NCBI GenBank assembly: GCA_002727485.1
Contig: PBXE01000039.1
Coordinates: 10,466-15,975, forward strand
DNA length: 5,510 bases
Direction of reading: 5' to 3'
Source of the DNA: Methanobacteriota archaeon
Lineage (GTDB): Archaea; Thermoplasmatota; Poseidoniia; Poseidoniales; Poseidoniaceae
Positions 1 through 5,301 of the stretch are shown in pieces (positions within the stretch are counted from its first letter, which is position 1; each line of letters opens with the position of its first letter). The position numbers and the translations under genes are program-made. Below the pieces are notes generated by a model. That model was not told where the DNA came from. It did not search any database and saw nothing but the letters and a program-made list of their open reading frames with translations.

Positions 1-575
1 GCAGTCAAAAGAAGTACTAACGCTCTAACGCTAGGTGCTAATTCCCCAGCATTGATTCCACTAATTGTGGTTTCATAAGAATTCCACATATCACCTTGTG
101 AACCTGTTCCGCCGTTAACTGCATTACCGTGGATTTTGAAATCAGTAAAAACAGTGTCATCAGCAGGTGCAACCCATTCAAAATCCCAGGTTCTGAATTT
201 ATTTCCTGCATCTGTATGAGTTAGTCCTCCATCCATTTCATGACTCAGTGTTGGGTCAACCGAGGTAACTGTTCCTTTGGAAGCAAGAATTCTAAATCCG
301 CCAGCGCGAGTATTCCAGCCGTTTTCTTCGAGTCCGTCGCCCCAAATTTCCATCACATCATTTGTGACTGTAACCGTGAAAGGATATGTTTCACTGGCGT
401 TAAATTCTGTAGGCAGTCCTGTAACTATAACAGTGGTGTCGGATGATGCGCCACCGTGGCATGAACAGCCATTATCTCCAAAATTATTGATTCCACCTGG
501 TGCAGCAGTAAATTGGGGGATTGCGAACATCGAAAGAAGAATCAATCCCAAGATTCCAAATGCTAGTTTACGCAT
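1..575 (-). CDS. Exported CXCH-motif protein, choice-of-anchor V / Reeler-like, partial (C-terminus beyond left edge)
   Basis: The visible 191 codons begin with a signal peptide (about residues 1-24: Lys/Arg, a hydrophobic run, then TAAPGG), so the protein is secreted or anchored outside the membrane. Just after it lies NGCSCHGG (C37, C39, H40). A beta-rich region follows, ending with HGNAVNGGTGSQGD (149-162), which resembles the motif of exported proteins annotated as 'choice-of-anchor V'. In bacterial members the APG...C..CHG start carries a CXXCH heme-type motif; here the spacing is one residue shorter. The last visible residues (SVRALVLLL) look like the start of a C-terminal membrane anchor. 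The ATG overlaps the coxB stop by one base (TGATG), so the two are almost certainly co-translated. I infer a metal- or heme-related role near the terminal oxidase. The family match is from memory of motifs, and the function is unknown. Confidence 0.75.
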   Translation of the reverse strand, partial: MRKLAFGILGLILLSMFAIPQFTAAPGGINNFGDNGCSCHGGASSDTTVIVTGLPTEFNASETYPFTVTVTNDVMEIWGDGLEENGWNTRAGGFRILASKGTVTSVDPTLSHEMDGGLTHTDAGNKFRTWDFEWVAPADDTVFTDFKIHGNAVNGGTGSQGDMWNSYETTISGINAGELAPSVRALVLLLT

Positions 576-1561
576 CAATTATTCCCTCCATCCGTTTTCT
601 TAACGCCTGTATCTGCGTCACAGAAAACTTGTTGTCTTGAATTTTCGTCAATGTATGAAACAACGTCTACTTTACCCACCATCTTTGAATGGTCAAGTCC
701 GCAGTATTCGGCACACCGGATGTCAAATGTCCCCGGGTCATCCGCCATAAACCACATCACAGTGCCGCCTTCAAGTCCGGGAACTAAATCTTCTTTAACA
801 CCCCATTCTGGAAGCCAGAAAGAGTGTTGAACGCCCCAATAAGTGCTATTCAGTTCAGAATAATCTGAGGTCAATGAAAATAGTGAAAGTACAACTTCTT
901 CATCGCATGGAACAATCAAATGATCTCCCAATGCAGTAGATAATTGATGGCCAACAGGAATATGTTGCCAAGTATGAAGAACTTCGCCCGAAGAATCTAT
1001 GACTTCGATAGTTGAATAAGTGAACCTGTCAATACTAGAAAGTAATCTAAGAGTTCCTTGATTCGCATCAAGTCCATAATCGCTACTGGTTTCACCTATC
1101 GTTATTGTAGCATTGGTTGCCGCGGTATTGCCGAATTGAATTACCAAGTCTTGACCCCAAGTGACATCGATTCCGGTTTGTCTTGGGTCATCTTGCCATG
1201 TTAATTCTTCATTGTAATTGAATTCCCAGAACCATTGCTTTCCTACAACTTCCATGTTGAATGATTCATCTTCATCAGGGATTACCCAAACAGCAGTATT
1301 AGAGGATAAAGCGAGTACAACAAGCCATACTACAATGATAGTAGGGAGTACATAGAATAGAACTTCGATTTTTGTATTGTGACGATCGACGGGGAAAGAA
1401 CCTACAACAATATGGTCAACGTCAGTTGTATCTGGAACTATATTTTGTCTGTACCTAGCCATGGCATAGAAAAGCCATCCAAATGTTAGAACTCCAACTA
1501 GAATACTCCAAAATAGAAATTTGTCGTAAAGCACAGAAAAAACGGTATCGTCTGCTGGCAT
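575..1561 (-). CDS. coxB: Cytochrome c oxidase subunit II (CuA subunit)
   Basis: This is the 328-residue subunit II of a heme-copper oxidase. It accepts electrons from the external donor at the binuclear CuA centre and passes them to subunit I. Two transmembrane helices are seen at about 15-35 and 66-87, the second starting with the conserved Glu of the IEVLFYVLP segment (E66). The aromatic KQWFWEF patch (108-114) is the usual electron-entry motif. The CuA ligands are complete: H246 in QHSFWLPEWGVKEDLVPG, then C283, E285, C287, H291 and M294 in CAEYCGLDHSKM. There is no C-terminal cytochrome c domain. The stretch between the aromatic patch and H246 (about 130 residues) is longer than usual for the family and seems to hold an insertion. 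An in-frame TAG lies five codons upstream of the ATG, which fixes the start. No strong Shine-Dalgarno or clear TATA box is visible. The CSCHG protein follows with a 1-nt overlap. Confidence 0.96.
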   Translation of the reverse strand: MPADDTVFSVLYDKFLFWSILVGVLTFGWLFYAMARYRQNIVPDTTDVDHIVVGSFPVDRHNTKIEVLFYVLPTIIVVWLVVLALSSNTAVWVIPDEDESFNMEVVGKQWFWEFNYNEELTWQDDPRQTGIDVTWGQDLVIQFGNTAATNATITIGETSSDYGLDANQGTLRLLSSIDRFTYSTIEVIDSSGEVLHTWQHIPVGHQLSTALGDHLIVPCDEEVVLSLFSLTSDYSELNSTYWGVQHSFWLPEWGVKEDLVPGLEGGTVMWFMADDPGTFDIRCAEYCGLDHSKMVGKVDVVSYIDENSRQQVFCDADTGVKKTDGGNN

Positions 1562-1660
1562 GGTGTTGACCTGTTCTACCGCCCAAGTAGTGGACCTTAA
1601 GGATTTGGCGGATAAGGCACAACTGGAAGAGTTTTACAACACCTCTTGATGTGACGCAGT

Positions 1661-1679
1661 CTATCACTTTTCATGATAG
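1661..1679. repeat. Short inverted repeat in the coxB/Toprim divergent promoter region
   Basis: CTATCA and TGATAG form perfect 6-bp arms around a 7-nt spacer. The repeat lies between the divergently transcribed coxB and Toprim genes, next to a TATA-like TAGTATATGAA (1677-1687). It could be an operator or a 5' hairpin. A 6-bp repeat can arise by chance in AT-rich DNA, so this is only suggestive. Confidence 0.35.
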
Positions 1680-1766
1680 TATATGAACCTTAGTTTTTCC
1701 TTTGAATATCGCGCCGAGCGAGTAAAATATGTTCGCTTAATGGATAAAATGTTGAAGAAGATTATT

Positions 1767-1772
1767 GGTGAT
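1767..1772 (+). promoter_or_regulatory. Shine-Dalgarno deciding the Toprim start
   Basis: GGTGAT matches the complement of the archaeal 16S 3' end and sits 9 nt before the ATG at 1782. The ATGs at 1683 and 1740 have no comparable site, so this favours the shorter protein. Confidence 0.5.
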
Positions 1773-1781
1773 TGTGTGGGA

Positions 1782-2252
1782 ATGAAAAAATCTGGAAATG
1801 AATCTAATAATCAAGATAAAAGATTCCAGCTAGCAGGTTTGGCATTGAGTGAACAGAGAAGCAGGAACAGAGAGATGAATTTTCCAATCTTGGTAGAAGG
1901 AAAGCGAGATAAAATCGCCCTTGAGACTCTTGGATTTACTGGTATAATTGAAGTATTGAATCGCGGGTGGTCGATTGATAAAGTTGTAACTAATCTATTC
2001 GAACTATACGGTCAAAGAAACCCTAAAGATTCTGGCCCAGTAATTTCCATTTTGATGGATTGGGACAGAACTGGCGGTCGTCTACAAAAAAAGATTGTCC
2101 AACTAATGGAAGGATTTGACATGAAGATTTGCCAAGAAACAAGGAATATACTGATGAAGGCGATTAAGCCTGAAACTAGAGTCGTTGAAAGCCTAAAAGG
2201 ATTGGCAGATAGATTACTACCGATTATCGATAGTTATGATTATCAGAACTGA
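1782..2252 (+). CDS. Toprim-domain protein of the archaeal small (UPF0292-like) type
   Basis: This is a compact Toprim protein whose core matches the archaeal family of about 130-150 residues related to the M5-nuclease/primase fold. Numbered from the ATG at 1782 (156 aa), the catalytic Glu is in LVEGKRDKIALETLG (E39) and the metal-binding DxD is in MDWDRTGGR (D93, D95), so the metal-binding residues are intact. The biochemical role of the archaeal family is not established to my knowledge; nucleic-acid cleavage or binding is inferred from the fold. I chose 1782 because GGTGAT (1767-1772), a six-base match to the archaeal anti-Shine-Dalgarno, lies 9 nt upstream and because the resulting length fits the family. 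In-frame ATGs at 1740 and 1683 would add 14 or 33 residues of no recognisable domain; an in-frame TAG at 1677 limits any longer start. It is the only plus-strand gene here and its 3' end overlaps the converging GGCT gene by 10 bp. Confidence 0.82.
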   Translation: MKKSGNESNNQDKRFQLAGLALSEQRSRNREMNFPILVEGKRDKIALETLGFTGIIEVLNRGWSIDKVVTNLFELYGQRNPKDSGPVISILMDWDRTGGRLQKKIVQLMEGFDMKICQETRNILMKAIKPETRVVESLKGLADRLLPIIDSYDYQN

Positions 2253-3124
2253 TCTCTTGTTCTCCAATCACCTGATTCTATTATTCTATTTGACTCCCCG
2301 TTGTACATGTAAGTCCACGCCCATGTAGTATGATTTTCATCAATGACTCTAGAAACTACTCTTGTGAACAATGAATCATCAGAATCATAACCATGGAAAC
2401 CTTCAATCCAATCTAATTTTTCAAGGCATTCTCCGATTTCTAAACAATGGTATAGTTCACCATTGACTTGCGAGTTATCATCATTAACCATACCAGGGAA
2501 AGTCGAAACATGTAATAGTTTACCAGTTATTTTATTTTGACCTAAACATTCTGAAGAGTATTGCTCCAGTAATTCATTTCTCGATTCCTGTTTCATCAGC
2601 GTACCATAAACAAAAATATAATCCAAAGTAGGCTTATTCGATTTCGATTCTAGAGACTTATCCAAGAATTCTGTTGGCAGTCCTCTTTTATTCAACCCGT
2701 TCCTAATCAAATTAACATATTTTGAAGTTGGTTTTACAAATTTTTGTTGAATTTTTTCCTGGCATACGACATAGGTTAGGGCTTTTACTACGGCTCCATC
2801 AAATTTGATTACTTCGACCCACTTTCTTTCATAACAATTGTACTTCACTCCTTCTTTAACATCCATTAATTCAAGAGTTTTCGAATTTAATTCGAATAAA
2901 ACTCCAGGTACTAAATTTCCAACAGATGATGGTACAACATCGGCTGCCCCTCCTTCTCTACTGCCTGAATAATAATGAAACTTTAATTCATAATCAGGAA
3001 GAAATGCTGGCTCTAGTTCGACCATGCCGGATGGGTCGGCTTTCTTGTTAGCACACCATTTAGTCCAATCTTCAAAATCAAGATTGGATCCATAGGCAAA
3101 ATAAAGTGTAACTTCTGGTTTCAT
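2243..3124 (-). CDS. Tandem gamma-glutamylcyclotransferase-like (GGCT/AIG2) two-domain protein
   Basis: The protein (293 aa) holds two copies of the GGCT-like fold, which in characterised members releases 5-oxoproline from gamma-glutamyl amino acids or gamma-glutamyl-lysine amines. Domain 1 (about 5-120) starts FAYGSNL (substrate-loop motif, 11-15), has GSREGGAADVVP and the catalytic-type Glu in MDVKEGV (E91). Domain 2 (about 168-290) starts FVYGTLM (173-177), has FPGMV and the matching Glu in LDWIEGF (E241), and ends with SGDW. Domain 1 looks like the classical GGCT/ChaC-like group and domain 2 like the AIG2/GGACT group, so they are not a recent duplication. It is soluble, with no signal peptide. 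The start is the ATG at 3124; an in-frame TTG three codons earlier would fall at or before the predicted transcription start. It has its own promoter and converges with the Toprim gene. The substrate cannot be read from the sequence. Confidence 0.88.
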   Translation of the reverse strand: MKPEVTLYFAYGSNLDFEDWTKWCANKKADPSGMVELEPAFLPDYELKFHYYSGSREGGAADVVPSSVGNLVPGVLFELNSKTLELMDVKEGVKYNCYERKWVEVIKFDGAVVKALTYVVCQEKIQQKFVKPTSKYVNLIRNGLNKRGLPTEFLDKSLESKSNKPTLDYIFVYGTLMKQESRNELLEQYSSECLGQNKITGKLLHVSTFPGMVNDDNSQVNGELYHCLEIGECLEKLDWIEGFHGYDSDDSLFTRVVSRVIDENHTTWAWTYMYNGESNRIIESGDWRTRDQF

Positions 3125-3151
3125 AAAAATCAAAACATACCTATTTCGAAG

Positions 3152-3160
3152 ATATATAAA
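3152..3160 (-). promoter_or_regulatory. TATA box of the GGCT-like gene
   Basis: On the minus strand this reads TTTATATAT, a near-ideal archaeal TATA box. Its centre is about 32 nt upstream of the ATG at 3124. With the usual 25-nt spacing transcription would start around 3127-3132, giving a nearly leaderless mRNA and making the TTG at 3133 an unlikely start. It lies only about 14 bp after the preceding gene's stop codon. Confidence 0.65.
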
Positions 3161-3173
3161 TATTCAAGATTAA

Positions 3174-3776
3174 CTAGTACCAGTTAAAAGCAAGTCCTAA
3201 TCCAATAAAAGCAATCCAAAATAAAATTCCAACAATAAACAATCCAATGTTTACCCAACCTAGAATAAACGCTGCCTTAGCTGTTCCAGCATCTGGATGA
3301 TTTGGTATTTGATCGGTGATATCCAGCGCTTTTCTAGCCATTATGACTGCTGGAATCGCAGTAACTATGCCACACAAGGCAAAAGATAGAACCGCTAGAA
3401 CCACAGCAGTCACAGCGGAGGTTTGAGGGAAATGGCCTACAGCGATGCCTTGCGTGATTTGAATCGTTGACGGTTGGCCGTGTATTTGACTCGGCATTAC
3501 TTGTTGTTGAGTATTGTAATACTGTTGTGAAGATGAGGTTTGAGTTGGCATCCCTTGCTGGTTGTTATCATACTGAGGCTGTGACAATTCTTGATTGATA
3601 TTCATTTGCTCTGGCGGCTGATCTTGTTGAGGAGGAGCATCTGGATTAGTTACACCATTCAAATTGCCAGATATTGCGCTATCTTGAATATTATAAGTTA
3701 TATTTTGAATGATATTTCTATCTTTATCATCAACTTGGCTCCAAAATTGGTCGCTTTCTTCAGTCACTGGATTCAC
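3174..3776 (-). CDS. Q/N-rich DUF4190-like membrane protein
   Basis: This 200-residue protein has three parts. Residues 1-45 are polar and contain ITYNIQDSAISGNLNG, a short beta-type motif. Residues 46-118 are low complexity, rich in Gln, Asn, Pro and Tyr and probably disordered. Residues 119-198 hold two membrane helices (about 119-145 and 168-196) around a loop with MARKALDITDQI, which fits the DUF4190 family (helix, small-residue turn, ARKAL, short loop, second helix). The Q-rich half should lie in the cytoplasm, but topology is inferred. The start is GTG, overlapping the RHH gene by 17 nt; a second GTG three codons later (3767) would reduce the overlap to 8 nt. There is no ATG before codon 58. 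As the last gene of the SPFH operon it may be coupled to RHH translation. Its function is unknown. Confidence 0.8.
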   Translation of the reverse strand: MNPVTEESDQFWSQVDDKDRNIIQNITYNIQDSAISGNLNGVTNPDAPPQQDQPPEQMNINQELSQPQYDNNQQGMPTQTSSSQQYYNTQQQVMPSQIHGQPSTIQITQGIAVGHFPQTSAVTAVVLAVLSFALCGIVTAIPAVIMARKALDITDQIPNHPDAGTAKAAFILGWVNIGLFIVGILFWIAFIGLGLAFNWY

Positions 3777-3975
3777 GCCTATTTTCTGCTACGGCCTTTT
3801 TCAATAAAAATTCTATCTGTGCATTTATTGAACGGAAATCATCATCCGCCCATTTTCTCAACTCATCATGGAGTTTCGGGTCAATTCGAAGAAGAAGTTT
3901 CTTTTTCGACAATTTTTCCCGCCTCGATTTATGTCTATCATTTGTTTTTATTTTATTTTCTGTATTGCTTACCAA
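3760..3975 (-). CDS. Small Arc-like ribbon-helix-helix protein (TTG start)
   Basis: This 71-residue protein has a basic, disordered N-terminus (1-24) and a complete ribbon-helix-helix core: beta strand KKLLLRID (25-32), helix PKLHDELRKWADDDF (33-47) and helix SINAQIEFLLKKAVAE (49-64). The RIDP.LHDELRKWA...RS.NAQIEFLL pattern is typical of the Arc family, which form dimers and usually bind operator DNA through the strand. The reading frame contains no ATG at all. TTG at 3975 is chosen because GAGGTAGAT, close to the ideal GGAGGTGAT, sits just upstream with 8 nt after GAGGT, and an in-frame TAG lies three codons before. It is the third gene of the SPFH operon and overlaps the next gene. It may regulate this operon, or act as a protein adaptor. 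No partner toxin is evident, so a toxin-antitoxin role is not supported. Confidence 0.82.
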   Translation of the reverse strand: MVSNTENKIKTNDRHKSRREKLSKKKLLLRIDPKLHDELRKWADDDFRSINAQIEFLLKKAVAENRRESSD

Positions 3976-3983
3976 ATGGATCT

Positions 3984-3988
3984 ACCTC
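3984..3988 (-). promoter_or_regulatory. Shine-Dalgarno of the RHH gene, overlapping the upstream stop
   Basis: On the minus strand GTGAGGTAGAT contains both the TGA stop of the 78-aa membrane protein (3989-3987) and the GAGGT ribosome binding site of the RHH gene, 8 nt before its TTG. This decides the non-ATG start and suggests re-initiation by terminating ribosomes. Confidence 0.7.
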
Positions 3989-4223
3989 ACACGAAATAAT
4001 ATGTATACAATCTAAAAATAATTGCTCCTAATGAAAGTATACTTATAAGAATCATAATCCCAATAGTGAAATAAAATGTTTTGGGGGCTTCGTCTTTCGT
4101 TTTCCAACCTTTATGTTTGACATGTACTCCTTTCCTTAGAAACGTGTATACGGCATAGCCCGTACAGAAGATGAATGCAATGAGATTACCTATGCTTCCC
4201 AAAATTAATTCAGTCGGCACCAT
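3987..4223 (-). CDS. Small two-helix membrane protein in SPFH operon
   Basis: This 78-residue protein consists of two transmembrane helices (about 7-29 and 50-72) joined by a basic loop (RKGVHVKHKGWKTKDEAPK) that should face the cytoplasm, leaving both ends outside. I do not recognise a family, and it lacks the NfeD-type beta-barrel domain that often partners SPFH proteins. The ATG at 4223 is chosen because GAGGGG lies just upstream with 9 nt after GAGG, and because that site overlaps the TGA of the SPFH gene. A longer frame opens at an ATG at 4289, but its first 22 residues overlap the SPFH gene and look like shadow translation. The position between SPFH and RHH genes, with stop-in-SD coupling on both sides, suggests it works with the SPFH protein in the membrane. 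Confidence 0.78.
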   Translation of the reverse strand: MVPTELILGSIGNLIAFIFCTGYAVYTFLRKGVHVKHKGWKTKDEAPKTFYFTIGIMILISILSLGAIIFRLYTYYFV

Positions 4224-4232
4224 CTTGATTCC

Positions 4233-4237
4233 CCTCA
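4233..4237 (-). promoter_or_regulatory. Shine-Dalgarno of the 78-aa membrane protein, overlapping SPFH stop
   Basis: The minus strand reads TGAGGGG: the SPFH stop TGA (4237-4235) runs directly into GAGGGG, with 9 nt between GAGG and the ATG at 4223. It supports the short start over the ATG at 4289 and is the same layout as at the next junction. Confidence 0.65.
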
Positions 4238-5158
4238 CTGATACAAAGAGCCAGTGTTGACTACTGGTGTAGTGTCTTTTTCTGAACATAGAACGACTAA
4301 CAAGTTACTAACCATAGTCGCTTTCTTATCTTCATCCAGTTCAATTATGTCCTTTGCACTAAGTTGAGCCAAAGCAAGTTCAACCATTCCAACTGCACCA
4401 TCAACAATCTCTCTTCTTGCTGCAACTACTGCACTTGCTTGTTGTCTTCGCAGCATTGCTTGGGCAACTTCAGGAGCGTAGGCTAAGTGGCTGATTCTTG
4501 CTTCCAAAACTTCTATTCCTGCTCGGCTTAGCCTTGCTTGAACTGATTCTCTAAGTTCTTTAGCAACTACTTCTTGATGGCTTGAAAGAGCCACTCCTCC
4601 AAGATCTTTCTCTTCAATTATGTCGTATGGATACTTCGTAGCCATTGCTCTTAAAGCCGCCTCACTTTGGATTTGTACATAATTTTCGTAATCATCAACT
4701 TCGAATAATGCTTCTGCTGCATCAAATACTCGCCAAACAACTACTGCAGCAATATCAATTGGGTTGGCGTTAACATCGTTAACTTTCAACTTTGCAGACT
4801 CAAAATTTCTAATCCTGAAAATAACCTTTGTTTTCTCATATAGAGGATTGATGAACCAGCGAAATCCTTCGGTTTTCACTGATCCGACATATTTGCCAAA
4901 GAATTGGCATACTGTAGATTCGTTTGGATTGATTACCACATATGAATTCCACATAACAAACCATAATATTCCAATACATGTCTGTAAAAATCCGCCTAGA
5001 GCGATACCCGCTGCGCCAAATGCATAAAGTCCAAAACTACCTAAAAACAACACTGGGACAATGATTATGTGAACAAATAATCCAAGCCAACCACTTAGTG
5101 ATTTGATTTCTATGTCTCTAAATTGTATTTCACTCATTTCTGCGCTTTGGGTTTCCAT
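4235..5158 (-). CDS. SPFH/band-7 domain membrane scaffold protein
   Basis: This 307-residue protein has a short cytoplasmic N-terminus, two membrane helices (about 23-44 and 48-70) and then an SPFH domain (about 72-225). The domain opens with the typical NPNESTVCQFFGKYVGSV and GFRWFINPLYEKT, continues with NPIDIAAVVVWRVFDAAEA and DDYENYVQIQSEAALR, and ends at GIEVLEARISHLAYAPEVA. A helical region (230-270, LRRQQASAVVAARREIV) should form the oligomerising coiled coil. The tail ends SNLLVVLCSEK...PVVNTGSLY, which matches the C-terminus of a widespread bacterial SPFH subgroup of about 300 residues. SPFH proteins form membrane ring or cage assemblies that organise microdomains or control membrane proteases. 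There is no NfeD or FtsH partner here. It is the first gene of a four-gene operon; GGTGA (5163-5167) lies 4 nt before the ATG. The exact client is unknown. Confidence 0.93.
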   Translation of the reverse strand: METQSAEMSEIQFRDIEIKSLSGWLGLFVHIIIVPVLFLGSFGLYAFGAAGIALGGFLQTCIGILWFVMWNSYVVINPNESTVCQFFGKYVGSVKTEGFRWFINPLYEKTKVIFRIRNFESAKLKVNDVNANPIDIAAVVVWRVFDAAEALFEVDDYENYVQIQSEAALRAMATKYPYDIIEEKDLGGVALSSHQEVVAKELRESVQARLSRAGIEVLEARISHLAYAPEVAQAMLRRQQASAVVAARREIVDGAVGMVELALAQLSAKDIIELDEDKKATMVSNLLVVLCSEKDTTPVVNTGSLYQ

Positions 5159-5189
5159 TGTTTCACCACTTGATGTCAGTTGGCGTAAT

Positions 5190-5197
5190 ATTATAAA
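5190..5197 (-). promoter_or_regulatory. Candidate TATA box of the SPFH operon
   Basis: The minus strand reads TTTATAAT, with its centre about 35 nt before the SPFH ATG at 5158. A transcript starting near 5167-5170 would have a leader of about 10 nt that still includes GGTGA at 5163-5167. The surroundings are very AT-rich, so the exact box is uncertain. Confidence 0.5.
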
Positions 5198-5230
5198 TAT
5201 ATCTAAATGATATCATAAATATATTAAATA
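5193..5230. repeat. 22-bp-spaced direct repeat over the SPFH operon promoter
   Basis: ATAAATATAT occurs at 5193-5202 and again at 5215-5224, each followed by a similar tail (CTAAATGA and TAAATAA). The start-to-start distance of 22 bp is about two helical turns, which would place both copies on one DNA face. One copy overlaps the TATA box. It could be an operator, for instance for the operon's own RHH protein, or a doubled TATA box. AT richness raises the chance of coincidence. Confidence 0.4.
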
Positions 5231-5301
5231 ATTCGATTTATAGCGAAAAATGGTTAATTTGCCATAAGGCCAATAGTTCAAAACCCAAGTCTGTAGAAAT
5301 A

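Noticed and set aside
240..603. Two overlapping plus-strand open frames of 68 and 108 codons
   Set aside because: They lie antisense to the signal-peptide CXCH protein, have no recognisable domain and no ribosome binding site; the minus-strand frame has clear family motifs.
1595..1602. 8-bp palindrome CCTTAAGG upstream of coxB
   Set aside because: It is short, not paired with another copy and not placed at a clear promoter position.
1455..1667. 70-codon minus-strand frame overlapping the coxB 5' end
   Set aside because: It is out of frame with coxB, has no protein-like pattern and would overlap the well-supported N-terminal helix of coxB.
3760..3975. Toxin-antitoxin reading of the RHH gene
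   Set aside because: No neighbouring gene resembles a known toxin; the adjacent genes are membrane proteins, so an antitoxin role is not supported.
3591..4031. 146-codon plus-strand frame
   Set aside because: It is antisense to the RHH and Q/N-rich genes, and its hydrophobic composition is a by-product of the complementary codons; no domain is seen.
4224..4289. N-terminal extension of the two-helix protein to an ATG at 4289
   Set aside because: It would overlap the SPFH gene by more than 50 bp, while the ATG at 4223 has a good Shine-Dalgarno at proper spacing.
4764..5027. 87-codon plus-strand frame
   Set aside because: It is antisense to the conserved SPFH domain and has no motif of its own.
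5246..5276. Possible terminator after bioY: imperfect hairpin TTGGCC-TTAT-GGCAAA and a T5 run on the minus strand
   Set aside because: The stem has a mismatch and only three consecutive GC pairs, and the T run is 15 nt away; too weak to call.
5275..5287. GTTCAAAACCC resembling a tRNA T-loop
   Set aside because: No matching acceptor, D or anticodon stems could be found on either side.
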